Positions 8,378 through 16,456 are shown, numbered from the stretch's first letter. The stretch: 56,453 nucleotides of DNA from Pseudomonadota bacterium (GCA_021795715.1 JAJYPD010000013.1:1-56453), one strand, 5' to 3'. The notes: generated by a model from the letters alone, not told the origin. Made by a program: numbers and translations.

Positions 8378-10594
8378 ATGAGCGCGATAAACGATCCCAC
8401 GGCAGCCGCGGCCGATTTCCGCGACGGCATCCAGTATTTCGGCGAGCCCTGGCTTGGGGCCGACCGGTTCGCGGCAAAGCCGGCTGTGGCCGCCGGCGCC
8501 AAGACCGTCACCGATCCGGCCGATCCGGCGGCGGTCTTTCAGACGCTTTTGGCCGCCGACGCACTGCGGTATCTGACGCTGCAGATCTGTGCCAGCAAGG
8601 CGTCCGGGCATCCGGGCGGCTATGCCTCCTCGGCTGAAGCGCATGCGGCGCTTTTGATGCAGGGGCACAAGCACATCGTGACCGAGGTCGGGCACCATGC
8701 GCCGGGGTTTTACAGTGCGATGTTCCTGGATGGATCCCTAAAGGCCATGGGCATCCACACCGTGGCCGATCTGCGTGCGCGTTTTCGCGAACGCCATGGG
8801 CTGCTTGGCCACCTGTCGGGGGCCATTCCCGGTTTGCTGGCGCCGGCCGGCCCTTTGGGGCAGGGGCAGCACTTCGCGCTGGCGGGTGCCTTGCTAAACC
8901 CCGGCATCCTGTTTCCCGTGACGATCGGTGACGGCGGTCTGGGCGAACCCTACATCATGTCGGCCTTCATGCACTTCAAGACCGCCTTTCCCGGCGTGAC
9001 CAATTTTCTGCCGGTGCTGGTGTGGAACGGCTACAGCCAGGAGCACCACGCCATGGTGTCACTCCTGTCGAACGACGACATGATCGCCTACTGGCGGGCG
9101 CACGGATTCGATGACGTGATCCTAGTCGATGCGAAGGCGTTCGACGACAGCGGCCAGGAAGGACCCTATGTCGACAGTACGCGCTTTTCGCTTCCGCAGC
9201 GTCTGGCCTTCCAGAGTGCTGTGTCGCGGGAGATCAGCCGTGCCGCCACGCAGGCTTTGGGGGGCAGGCGCACCGCGTTTGTCATCAAGCAGCTAAAGGG
9301 CGCAGGCGTGCATGCAGCCGGTGCCAAGGCGCACAACCTCTATCCCGCAGACACCCTGGAGGCGGAACACATCGTGGGCGGACTCAAGCGGCGCGCCTTG
9401 ACCTGGGATGCCTGGCAGCTGGTGCGCACCAATCTGTCGCGCGCCGGCGGTGGTCCTGCGAGCGAGGTGGTCGTCACCGAGCGCGAGCGGCCGCTTCCGG
9501 GCCTTGGGGCGTTGCCGTTGCAGGACTTCCCCCTGGGCGGGAATCAGGTGCCGGCCACCGCCTTTGGGGCGCTCGTTGCCGCCGTCGGCCAACGGGATCG
9601 TCGGTTCATCGTCAGCAACGCCGACGGTAACGAGGCCTCGGCGATGAAGAACATCAACGAGGCGTTGAAGGTCCGCCACCCGACCGCCGATGCCCTGTAC
9701 AACCAGTCGCCCCAGGGCCAGGTGTACGAGCCGCTGAATGAGGACGCCTGCGCCGGTTTGAGTGCGGGGCTTGCGCTCTTTGGGGGACGTTCCTTGTGGC
9801 TATCCTACGAAAGCTTCGCGATCAACGGCTGGCCGATCGTGCAGACCGTGACGCAGGCGATGGCCGAACTGCGCCGCAAGACGCCCTCGCAGGTGGTCAT
9901 GTTCACGGCCGGTGCCTTTGAACAGGGGCGCAACGGCTGGACCCACCAGCGCCCCGAGATCGAGTCGTACTGTGCCGCAATGATGCGCAGTGGCAACCAC
10001 TACCCCCTGTTTCCGTGCGACGCCAACATGATCCAGGCGGCGTACGCCTGGGCGCTCGCGACGCACAACAAGACCATCGCCATTTTCGCCTCGAAGTCCC
10101 CGCTGCCCGTGCGGACGATGCTCGCGCAGGCGCACCGCGCGATCGAAGAAGGGGCGGTGATCCTGTATGAGACAAAAGCCGGCGAGGGTCCGCTGGTCGT
10201 CATGGCGGTGACTGGCGATATGATCCTGCTGCCGGTGTTTGCGGCGTGTGATCTCCTGGAAAAGGCCGGTGCGCGCACACGCATCGTCAGTATTGCCAAT
10301 CCACGCCGTCTGTACCGCGCACAAGATGTGAGTTGGGAGACGGTGAGTGAACCCGACGGCGCGTTCATGACCGATGCGCGGTTTGCCGCGCTCTTTGATG
10401 GAGACGCCCTGCTTGCCGTCAGTGGCGGCCCCGGCGCGATCCTCGAGCCCGTGCTCGTGCGCAGCACAGCCCCGCGTGATCTGTTGTGCTGGAGACGGGG
10501 GGAGACGGTGGCGGCCGTGGGCGAGCTCATGAGCTTCAATGGCGTCGACGCCGAGGCGATCGCAGCGCGCGCAAGGGCGCTTCTTGACCGGTGA
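8378..10594 (+). CDS. Phosphoketolase-like thiamine-diphosphate enzyme
   Basis: A 738-aa protein of the XFP (xylulose-5-P/fructose-6-P phosphoketolase) fold. The N-terminal ThDP pyrophosphate domain has KASGHPGG, GHHAPGFYSAMFLDGS, GPLGQGQHFALAGAL and the metal-binding GDGGLGEPYIMSAF (about residues 186-200). The C-terminal half has YNQSPQGQVYEPLNED, YESFAING, NGWTHQRPE and the PCDANMIQ segment seen in phosphoketolases. Key motifs differ from canonical ones (GDGEAETG is replaced by GDGGLGEP), so the substrate may differ. Relatives are sometimes labelled xylulose 5-phosphate 3-epimerase. It is followed after 48 nt by a four-carbon acid-sugar kinase, suggesting an acid-sugar or short ketose route. 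AGGAAG precedes the ATG. Confidence 0.78.
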   Translation: MSAINDPTAAAADFRDGIQYFGEPWLGADRFAAKPAVAAGAKTVTDPADPAAVFQTLLAADALRYLTLQICASKASGHPGGYASSAEAHAALLMQGHKHIVTEVGHHAPGFYSAMFLDGSLKAMGIHTVADLRARFRERHGLLGHLSGAIPGLLAPAGPLGQGQHFALAGALLNPGILFPVTIGDGGLGEPYIMSAFMHFKTAFPGVTNFLPVLVWNGYSQEHHAMVSLLSNDDMIAYWRAHGFDDVILVDAKAFDDSGQEGPYVDSTRFSLPQRLAFQSAVSREISRAATQALGGRRTAFVIKQLKGAGVHAAGAKAHNLYPADTLEAEHIVGGLKRRALTWDAWQLVRTNLSRAGGGPASEVVVTERERPLPGLGALPLQDFPLGGNQVPATAFGALVAAVGQRDRRFIVSNADGNEASAMKNINEALKVRHPTADALYNQSPQGQVYEPLNEDACAGLSAGLALFGGRSLWLSYESFAINGWPIVQTVTQAMAELRRKTPSQVVMFTAGAFEQGRNGWTHQRPEIESYCAAMMRSGNHYPLFPCDANMIQAAYAWALATHNKTIAIFASKSPLPVRTMLAQAHRAIEEGAVILYETKAGEGPLVVMAVTGDMILLPVFAACDLLEKAGARTRIVSIANPRRLYRAQDVSWETVSEPDGAFMTDARFAALFDGDALLAVSGGPGAILEPVLVRSTAPRDLLCWRRGETVAAVGELMSFNGVDAEAIAARARALLDR

Positions 10595-10642
10595 GGGGGC
10601 GGCCCGGACGGTGATGGCAAAAGTGCGGCCAGGCGGGTGTAA

Positions 10643-12007
10643 ATGATGGAAACGAAACTCGTGGTGTTTGATGATGATCCAACCGGGTCGCAGACGGTGC
10701 ATGGCTGTCTGCTGCTCACGCGCTGGGACGTGGACACGCTGCGTGCGGCTTTTGCAGACGGGGCACCGCTTTTTTTCGTGCTGACCAATACACGGGGCAT
10801 GGACGCAAAACGCGCCGCCGATGTCACGCGCACGGTCTGTCGCAACGTCAAGCAGGCGCTCGCCGACAGCGCCCGCTCTGGCCGCGCGATCGAACCGATC
10901 GTCATCAGCCGGTCCGATTCCACGCTCCGCGGCCATTACCCGGTCGAGACCGATGTGATTGCCGAAGAACTCGGGCCGTTCGATGCGCATTTTCTGATTC
11001 CGGCCTTCATCGAAGGGGGGCGCATCACCCGGGAGGGTGTGCATTATCTGATCACCGATGGCCGGCCCGTTCCGGTCCATGAAACCGAATTTGCGCGCGA
11101 TTCGGTGTTTGGATACACGCACGCGTTTCTTCCCGATTACATCGAAGAAAAGACCGGCGGACGGATTCGTGCAGGCGAAGTCGAGCGCTTTGGCCTGGCG
11201 GAGATCCGTGGCGGCTGCCGCGAACGCCTGCGCGGGCTTCGGCGCAACGCCGCCTGCGTAGTCGACGCGGAGTCGCATGCCGATCTCGCCGCCTTCGCCT
11301 CCGATCTCATGGCGGTGGCACGGCAGGGGAAGCGTTTCCTGTGCCGGGGGGCCGCCGGCATCGTCAGCGCGCTGGCCGCGCTCCCGCCCCAGCCGGTTGC
11401 GCCCGAGGATATGGGCCGCTACCGGCGTGGGGAGCGCCCGGGCGTGGTGATCGCCGGTTCGCACGTGGGCAGGACGACCCGCCAGCTCGTGCGTCTGTTG
11501 CAGGAGCCCGATACCCTGCCCATCGAAGTCGATGTGACGCGTCTGCCAAACGCCGCCGCCCCGTTGCTGGACGAGGTGTCGGCGCAAATCGCGGCAGCGC
11601 ACGCGCAAGGACTGACGGCGGTCGTCTTTACGAGCCGCACGGAACGCCGTTTTGCCAGCGAAGCGAAGCGATTGGCTTTCGGGGAGGATGTTTCGGCCTT
11701 CCTGATGGACGTGGTGCGGCGTCTGCCGGCCACGATCGGGTTTCTGGTCAGCAAGGGGGGGATTACTTCCAACGATGTGCTTGCGCACGGTCTCGCTCTG
11801 GGTACGGCGCGGGTGTTGGGCCAGATCCTGCCAGGCTGTTCGGTGGTGCGTTGTCCGGAGGATCACCCGCAGTACCCCGGTCTACCGGTGGTGATCTTTC
11901 CGGGTAACGTCGGAGACGACAGCGCACTGGCAACCGCATTGCGCCGTCTGGCGGGCGGTGCGCACATGCCAATCCGTGGGCAGGGGTGTGAACTGCTAAA
12001 GCCATAG
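10643..12007 (+). CDS. Four-carbon acid sugar kinase family protein (DUF1537)
   Basis: A 454-aa kinase of the DUF1537 superfamily, known to phosphorylate D-threonate, D-erythronate or 3-oxo-tetronate with ATP. The N-terminal substrate-binding domain begins with the hallmark FDDDPTGSQTVHG, and RSDSTLRGHYP binds substrate near residue 92. The C-terminal nucleotide-binding domain has VSKGGITSNDVL (about residue 369) and VIFPGNVGDD. Two adjacent ATGs (10643, 10646) could serve. The usual partners (PdxA2 dehydrogenase, OtnC aldolase, OtnI isomerase) are absent; the partner is the phosphoketolase-like enzyme upstream. The IclR gene divergent from the pair probably regulates it. Confidence 0.88.
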   Translation: MMETKLVVFDDDPTGSQTVHGCLLLTRWDVDTLRAAFADGAPLFFVLTNTRGMDAKRAADVTRTVCRNVKQALADSARSGRAIEPIVISRSDSTLRGHYPVETDVIAEELGPFDAHFLIPAFIEGGRITREGVHYLITDGRPVPVHETEFARDSVFGYTHAFLPDYIEEKTGGRIRAGEVERFGLAEIRGGCRERLRGLRRNAACVVDAESHADLAAFASDLMAVARQGKRFLCRGAAGIVSALAALPPQPVAPEDMGRYRRGERPGVVIAGSHVGRTTRQLVRLLQEPDTLPIEVDVTRLPNAAAPLLDEVSAQIAAAHAQGLTAVVFTSRTERRFASEAKRLAFGEDVSAFLMDVVRRLPATIGFLVSKGGITSNDVLAHGLALGTARVLGQILPGCSVVRCPEDHPQYPGLPVVIFPGNVGDDSALATALRRLAGGAHMPIRGQGCELLKP

Positions 12008-12412
12008 TGGGAGGGTGCTTGCGCAATGGCGGACATTTCAGGCCTGTCACGCAAGAGGTTCGGTATCCACGATCAATTTGACGCGCCAGAAACGGCGTGC
12101 CGGATCCTCTTATCGCCGCAAGCCTCCACAATGTGGCGGTGCGCGATAAAGCCCGGGACCGGCCGACAGAAGCCGCGCTTTCGGGCAGGAGGCGCTCGAG
12201 ATCCGTCGGAAAGTGCAACCTGCAGGCCATCCAGGCATCGCCAACATATCGGCAAGGATACGTCAAAGATGTGGTTGCTTAAACTGCCCGCAGCAGGGAA
12301 GCGATGAAGGATCCAGCAGGCCACATTTTTCGCCGCAGGAGACCATCGGAGACGGCACAAGCAGTGGTCAGGTACTATAGGACATACCACGGCGACGGGC
12401 CACGCAAGGGCG
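12008..12412. other. Intergenic stretch without a recognisable gene
   Basis: Short open frames exist on both strands but none has recognisable domains or a ribosome site, and the longer ones run antisense into the kinase gene. It marks the start of a decayed accessory region. Confidence 0.5.
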
Positions 12413-12544
12413 TTATCGCCCAAACGGCAAATAAAGCGTGGCGGGAGAGTCCACGCAGGCGGTGAACCCATAATGCCGATAGAATAAAGCCGCGTTCTCG
12501 TCTTTGGCGTCCACGTGTTGGCGATCATGTAAAACCGCGTCTTT
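12413..12544 (-). pseudogene. C-terminal remnant of a GNAT acetyltransferase (TacT-like toxin)
   Basis: The minus-strand frame ending at the TAA at 12413-12415 reads VDAKDENAALFYRHYGF followed by PATLYLPFGR. This is the typical C-terminus of TacT/AtaT-type GNAT toxins (VDAxDExAAxFYxxxGF...LFLPL). About 40 residues of a normal 160-170 remain; the upstream part is replaced by an inverted duplicate (12552-12580). No cognate RHH antitoxin is nearby. Family assignment rests on these motifs only. Confidence 0.6.
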
Positions 12545-12580
12545 TTGACACAAAGACGCGGTTTTACATGATCGCCAACA
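12516..12580. repeat. 29-bp perfect inverted repeat with 7-nt loop
   Basis: Arm 12516-12544 (starting TGTTGGCGATCATG) is the exact reverse complement of 12552-12580; the loop is TTGACAC. The left arm is part of the GNAT remnant, so the right arm is its inverted copy. It could fold as a very stable hairpin in RNA. It lies at the junction between two decayed genes and looks like a rearrangement scar. Confidence 0.85.
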
Positions 12581-12931
12581 GCAGGCGTGAAGGCTTCTGT
12601 TTGCAGGTTTTGGGTGTAGCTGTTGTAAGCCGTATTTCCTTTGTTCTCATTTACCGCCACCCCCACCCGATATGGGTACCTTGCCTCTGATACCCGATCT
12701 CAATGCCCGGCACCGTGCCGGTCTGGGTATCCAGCGGGTTGGGTGCGCCCGAACCGGTGGGCGGGTACTCGGTATCGCTCTGGTGCGTTTCGGTAAACCC
12801 GACGATCAGCCTGTTATTGGCTTGCTGCGTCTGCGCCGAGACCGGGCCAAAGATCGTCGCCCGGGCCAGCTCGTGACCGTCAGCAGAACCGCTCCGGTCA
12901 GCCCTGCCCCCTTGTAAATCATCCGCTTCAT
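12581..12931 (-). pseudogene. Frameshifted, truncated exported (outer-membrane-type) protein gene
   Basis: The minus-strand frame from the ATG at 12931 gives a signal-peptide-like start (MKRMIYKGAGLTGAVLLTV). The continuation lies in another frame: VSAQTQQANNRLIVGFTE ... GIEIGYQRQGTHIGWG, stopping at 12651. A third frame, entered at a G-rich run near 12660, continues VAVNENKGNTAYNSYTQNLQ up to the inverted repeat at 12580. Mature-like composition (alternating, aromatic, no Cys) suggests a beta-barrel or autotransporter-like surface protein. Two frameshifts and loss of the 3' end mean it is not functional as read. The family is not identified. Confidence 0.55.
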
Positions 12932-13071
12932 GACAACCTCGCGTTGTGTGAGTGATACGAACCGATTATCCGTCGTTTCCAAAAAACGCAAGTCGCGGTT
13001 TTTGTGGCATCGAGAACGATTTCCACCCCGATCAACCCCTCCACATTTTGTCGCACCAGTTGCCAGGCACC

Positions 13072-13101
13072 TTGCTATCGATATACCTATATAGGTATAA
13101 T
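13072..13101 (+). promoter_or_regulatory. Promoter with 18-bp palindromic operator of the toxin-antitoxin locus
   Basis: TTGCTA (13072-13077) and a perfect TATAAT (13096-13101) are 18 nt apart. An 18-bp perfect palindrome (TATACCTATATAGGTATA, 13082-13099) fills the spacer and overlaps the -10. This is the expected site for autorepression by the XRE antitoxin domain. Confidence 0.75.
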
Positions 13102-13107
13102 GCGGTC

Positions 13108-13776
13108 ATGAAGCCCTTGTTCTGGATAGCAAGCGCCAAAAAGGACCTCTGCGCGATGCCAGAAGATGTGCAAGACACCTTCGGCTACGCGCTCTATCTG
13201 GCGCAGAGCGGCAGGCAGCACGATCAGGCCAAGCCGCTCAAGGGCTTTGGGTCGGCGGGTATCTTGGAAGTCGTGGAGCGGTCGGATGGCGGGACATTCC
13301 GGGCGATCTATACAGTGCGGTTTGCGAAGGCCGTCTATGTGCTCCATTGCTTCCAGAAAAAATCGACACAAGGGACTGCGACGCCTAAACCCGACATCGA
13401 CAAGATCCGCGATCGCTTGCAAGCCGCCGAACGTCACGCGAAAGGAGAAATCATGAATGACATCGAACGGGGTTGTGGGAACGTCTACGAAGATTTGGGC
13501 CATCCCGATGCCGAAGAGATGATGGTGAAGGCCCAGCTCGCCGCCAAGATCGGCGAGATCATCGCGGAACGGCAGTGGAGCCAACAACAAGCGGCCACTG
13601 TCATCGGTCTCACCCAACCCAAGCTCTCACAAATGCTCCGCGGCCAGTTCCGAGGTATTAGCGAGACGAAGATGCTCGACGCGCTTGCGCGCCTGGGTCT
13701 CGATGTCCAGATCGTCATTGGGCCCGCACGAACCGATACGGCCCGCAAACACGTGGGAATTGTCTTCGCGGCCTAG
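13108..13776 (+). CDS. HigB-like toxin fused in frame to an XRE (HigA-like) antitoxin
   Basis: A 222-aa single frame. Residues about 1-112 are a phage Gp49-like/HigB toxin domain (KDLCAMPEDVQDTFGYAL, KPLKGFG, FRAIYTVRF, YVLHCFQKKS). Residues about 116-222 are an XRE antitoxin with helix-turn-helix WSQQQAATVIGLTQPKLSQML and a RISET-like tail (FRGISETKMLDALARLG). In related loci these are two genes meeting at a stop/start overlap; here no stop separates them. An internal ATG at 13453 with AAAGGAG upstream could yield free 107-aa antitoxin. The first ATG lies 6 nt after the -10, so the toxin start may be leaderless. Not linked to the dar operon. Confidence 0.8.
   Translation: MKPLFWIASAKKDLCAMPEDVQDTFGYALYLAQSGRQHDQAKPLKGFGSAGILEVVERSDGGTFRAIYTVRFAKAVYVLHCFQKKSTQGTATPKPDIDKIRDRLQAAERHAKGEIMNDIERGCGNVYEDLGHPDAEEMMVKAQLAAKIGEIIAERQWSQQQAATVIGLTQPKLSQMLRGQFRGISETKMLDALARLGLDVQIVIGPARTDTARKHVGIVFAA
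13441..13455 (+). promoter_or_regulatory. Internal ribosome site and ATG for free antitoxin
   Basis: AAAGGAG at 13441-13447 is 5 nt before the ATG at 13453, in frame with the fused toxin-antitoxin reading frame. It would give a separate 107-aa XRE protein ending at 13776 and is much stronger than anything before the upstream ATG at 13108. Confidence 0.6.
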
Positions 13777-13870
13777 CCCCATTCGACCAGCGGCGCCCCG
13801 TCGCGTTCGCTTTGCTATTGCCACTGGATCCGCTGCGAGGTTGTGGCTGTGGGTTTTTCTCAACTTCGGT

Positions 13871-14121
13871 GGTAAGCGATCAGCAAAGTGCAGGATTGCT
13901 TATTTCGTGACGTCGTTTTTGTTTTTCGGCAGGACAACCGGCAACGCCATCACGATCTGATCGGGCCGTATGGCGGTGGGCAATAAGGCCTCGAGATCCT
14001 CAATGGTCTGGGCCTTGGGGAGGTCGGTGGTCTGGGCCTTGGGGAGGTCGGTGAAGATTTTGCGCAGATACGCATAGGGCTCAAGACCATTGGCCTTGGC
14101 GGACTCCGCTTTTGAAAGCAT
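13871..14121 (-). pseudogene. IS66 TnpC C-terminal remnant with the element's terminal end
   Basis: Nearly identical to 25848-26053: the IS66-type terminus GGTAAGCGATCAGC at 13871 and the last about 70 codons of TnpC (SAKANGLEPYAYLRKIFTDL ... VLPKNKNDVTK, stop at 13900). Homology ends near 14106. An in-frame ATG at 14121 preceded by GGGAGG could express a 73-aa peptide, but it lacks all catalytic residues. It differs from the other copy by a 24-bp tandem duplication. Confidence 0.8.
14005..14052. repeat. 24-bp tandem duplication in the IS66 remnant
   Basis: GGTCTGGGCCTTGGGGAGGT (first 20 of 24 nt) occurs twice back to back at 14005-14028 and 14029-14052, adding eight residues (TDLPKAQT) in frame. 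The homologous copy near 25982 has one unit. Confidence 0.85.
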
Positions 14122-14201
14122 GCCATGACAGTCCTCCCGTTTGGGTCGCTGACGTTACCATCAGGTTACCAAATGGCGGGGGAGTTATTTCCGGGGACGT
14201 T

Positions 14202-14223
14202 TTCTGTAAATCGTTGATTTTAT
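14202..14223. repeat. Left copy of a 22-bp repeat flanking the tRNA-bounded island
   Basis: TTCTGTAA-N4-TTGATTTTAT lies immediately 3' of tRNA-Glu. The same sequence with a different N4 lies immediately 3' of tRNA-Ala at 27566-27587 (18 of 22 positions match). Confidence 0.6.
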
Positions 14224-14299
14224 TGGCGTCCCCAAGGGGATTCGAACCCCTGTTACCGCCGTGAAAGGGCGATGTCCTAGGCCTCTAGACGATGGGGAC
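14224..14299 (-). tRNA. tRNA-Glu (TTC)
   Basis: A 76-nt cloverleaf on the minus strand: acceptor GTCCCCA paired with TGGGGAC, anticodon loop CTTTCAC giving anticodon TTC, T-loop GGTTCGAATCC, and an encoded 3' CCA. tRNA-Ala(GGC) and gltX lie 13.3 kb upstream on the same strand; in many gammaproteobacteria these are adjacent. Confidence 0.97.
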
Positions 14300-14315
14300 T
14301 GCGTAATGGAAGAGC

Positions 14316-14346
14316 CACGACCCATGCGATGGGCGCATGGGTCGTG
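14316..14346. repeat. 13-bp perfect hairpin upstream of tRNA-Glu
   Basis: CACGACCCATGCG (14316-14328) pairs exactly with CGCATGGGTCGTG (14334-14346) around a 5-nt loop. It lies between the small membrane-protein stop (14360) and the tRNA-Glu 5' end, without a T-run on either strand. It may be a processing or attenuating structure. Confidence 0.6.
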
Positions 14347-14359
14347 AAGGCACGGTACT

Positions 14360-14638
14360 TTAAGTGGTGAGTCTGGGAAAATCAAGCGTAGCCCGATAGA
14401 GATCGTCGCTTGATGAAGAGCGGGTGGTTGTCTGTGTCGGCAGCAGGCCCGTGTCTTCAAGATTGTTGCTTGCGAGGCGGACGATCGGCATGCCAGCGAC
14501 GGCCGGGGCCGTAGACTGTGTATAGTCTTTTGTGTGAATGGCGGCTATGACGAGACCTGCGCAGGCTATTGCCATCGCCCAAGTTCTGGGCCGCGGCCAC
14601 TTCAGTATACCCAGGATGTTTCCGTGTTGGTGGGTCAA
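14360..14638 (-). CDS. Small single-pass membrane protein, TTG start
   Basis: A predicted 92-aa protein starting at TTG (14638), chosen because a perfect AGGAGG lies 7 nt upstream. It has a short basic N-terminus (KWPRPRT), one hydrophobic segment (WAMAIACAGLVIAA, about residues 25-38), then a polar Thr/Ser-rich tail. No family recognised. It lies just 5' of tRNA-Glu on the same strand. Real translation is likely from the ribosome site but unproven. Confidence 0.5.
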   Translation of the reverse strand: MTHQHGNILGILKWPRPRTWAMAIACAGLVIAAIHTKDYTQSTAPAVAGMPIVRLASNNLEDTGLLPTQTTTRSSSSDDLYRATLDFPRLTT

Positions 14639-15088
14639 GGTCGGACCTCCTCTCTTGTCTGCCGGATGAACAGGGCGTGGGTCCGTCCCGATGGCCCTTA
14701 TCGTCGCTGCGCGACATGGATTGTTGCGGGCCACAAGTCCTTTAGATTCGCGGATCCCCGCGACACGCCATCCTAGAGACAGGCACGCCGGAGGTTGGTT
14801 CCGTGCGCCTGTGCCTCCTATGTTAACAGATTCTTATGCTCTTGTATCGCCGCGGCCCTCATGGGCCCTGGAGTAAGACATGTACCGGCGATGGGGGTTT
14901 GACGAACAGGTCGGGGCGCATGGGTGTCCGGTGGTATGTGTTGCCGGCACGTTTGCGGCCGATCGCGCCGGAATCCGGTATTTCGCGGATCCTGGAATCC
15001 GTCCCACCGCGCCCGTACGACGGTGCGATGCGTCTGTGTGCAGCGGCCGCTGTGGCGGCATCAGCCGGATGGGGGGTTTGGCGGATTC
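14639..15088. other. Intergenic stretch, nothing clear
   Basis: Between the small TTG-start gene and the DUF4337 gene, both leftward. Short open frames on both strands lack ribosome sites and domains. No RNA gene or promoter stands out. Confidence 0.45.
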
Positions 15089-15667
15089 TCACGCCAGCCA
15101 GAGCGCATAGCCCCAGATGCCCACACCCAAGACGGCGGCTAAGCCTGCGACCGCGAACAGCCATTTTCGGCCGGTCAGTGCGGTGATGGAGGCGACCGAA
15201 ATCGCCATCTGCAGGAAGATTAGGCTCATTGCCATGCTGTTATAGGGTCTATCGAGCCGGGCGGATTCGGCGTTGGCCTTCGCGGAGAGCATCTCCAGGG
15301 TCTCGGCGCGGGTTCTGATCGCTTTCTTTTGCGCCTGATATTTGGCGATCTTTTTCCGAAAGAGGATGGTCTTCCCGGGAACCAGATCCGTGGCCAGCTC
15401 CATGAGATGCGCTTTCGTGCTCACGGCCTGATAATAGTTCCATTGATCCGTCGCCTCTGTTTTCTTCAGAACGGCTTCGTTCTTGTGCAGGAGCACCGCG
15501 TGCATGAGGCGCGTGCCCTGGTAACCAACGACGGCGCCAATGGTGGCGAGGATCGCGGTAAAAATGGCGACCCACTGGCTCAGGCTATGGTGTTTGCGAT
15601 GACCGGTGGCCAGTTCCTGCAGTGCTTCTTCATGGGGTGCGTGGGTATGCAGGCCATGCTCGTTCAT
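15089..15667 (-). CDS. DUF4337 family membrane protein
   Basis: A 192-aa protein. The N-terminus is His-rich and cytosolic (MNEHGLHTHAPHEEAL), followed by a TM segment (VAIFTAILATIGAVVGYQG) at about residues 32-52. A charged, probably coiled-coil central region (about 60-140) holds the family's DQWNYYQA motif, and two TM segments close the protein. This matches DUF4337 in layout and length. Function unknown. GGAGAC lies just before the ATG at 15667. Divergent from the dar operon, about 900 nt away. Confidence 0.75.
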   Translation of the reverse strand: MNEHGLHTHAPHEEALQELATGHRKHHSLSQWVAIFTAILATIGAVVGYQGTRLMHAVLLHKNEAVLKKTEATDQWNYYQAVSTKAHLMELATDLVPGKTILFRKKIAKYQAQKKAIRTRAETLEMLSAKANAESARLDRPYNSMAMSLIFLQMAISVASITALTGRKWLFAVAGLAAVLGVGIWGYALWLA

Positions 15668-16456
15668 GTCGTCTCCAGGGATCGGGTTGTGGTGCACGGC
15701 CTGCGCGGGACCCGCACGGTGCAGGCGTCTGCGGGAAATTGTCCGGCGCATCGAGCCCGTTGGCAAGCCATCGGCGAGATGAACGGCACCTGCGTGCGCG
15801 GCACGTCCACACGCTGCCCTGGTGGCCGACCGGAACGGCTGCGGCCAAAGGCGGATGCGCCGTTCATGCGCTCTTTAAGGTGCAGATCCGCTGCCGTACC
15901 TGGGACTTGTCGCGCCAGACAAGCAAACCACCGGCCTCCTGCGGGCCATGCGGGGGTGCCCCTGCATATTGGCGTTCGCATGAACCCGCAAGCACCTAGG
16001 GGCATTGTAAACCGTGTGGCACATGCGTGGATGATGGGCCATCCATGGACCGCCTTCCGAGTTAACGAATTGACCGGAAAGCCCGCAATAAACGCAGAGG
16101 CGGGTCACCGGGCAGGGCCATTGTGGCAACCGCCGTTTTTTGTGGTGCCGATTGGGCGATGGTCAGGTGGGGTCCCTTCGAGCCTTTCAGGGTCGTCCGT
16201 TTCTGTAAAGAAGCCGGGACTTGCGCGGCGCACCCTGCGTTTTGAGGCGCGCTTGTGGCATGGAGGGATCCGCGCGAGCGCCGCGGCGCGATGGGCCGGC
16301 CATGCAGACGGTGGTTTCTTGCATGCGGCGCACTCTCGGTGTGTTTCAACGTCGTTTGCGATGGGAACCCGGGATAAGAATGACTCGAAGGGCCGATGAA
16401 TCCCGCAGGCGGGATGCGGACGGGCGGGAGGATCTGCCGTCCTTGCGGCTTTCCAC
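15668..16456. other. Long non-coding stretch upstream of the dar operon
   Basis: About 790 nt with no convincing gene. Open frames here are antisense or extensions of the darA frame without ribosome sites. The length is unusual for this dense genome; it may hold regulatory sequence for the dar operon or debris from island insertion. I could identify no RNA family. Confidence 0.45.

Noticed and set aside
9800-11866. Very long open frame (688 codons) on the minus strand
   Set aside because: It runs antisense to the phosphoketolase-like and kinase genes, both with clear families; GC-rich codon bias leaves antisense frames open. Composition (His/Arg-rich) fits no family.
12073-12666. Open frame of 197 codons on the minus strand
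   Set aside because: It reads across the inverted repeat and two unrelated gene remnants in a frame that matches neither; it is produced by chance at the rearrangement.
12651-12931. Programmed frameshifting in the exported-protein gene
   Set aside because: Two separate shifts, no slippery heptamer with downstream structure that I could see, and loss of the 3' end make decay the simpler reading.
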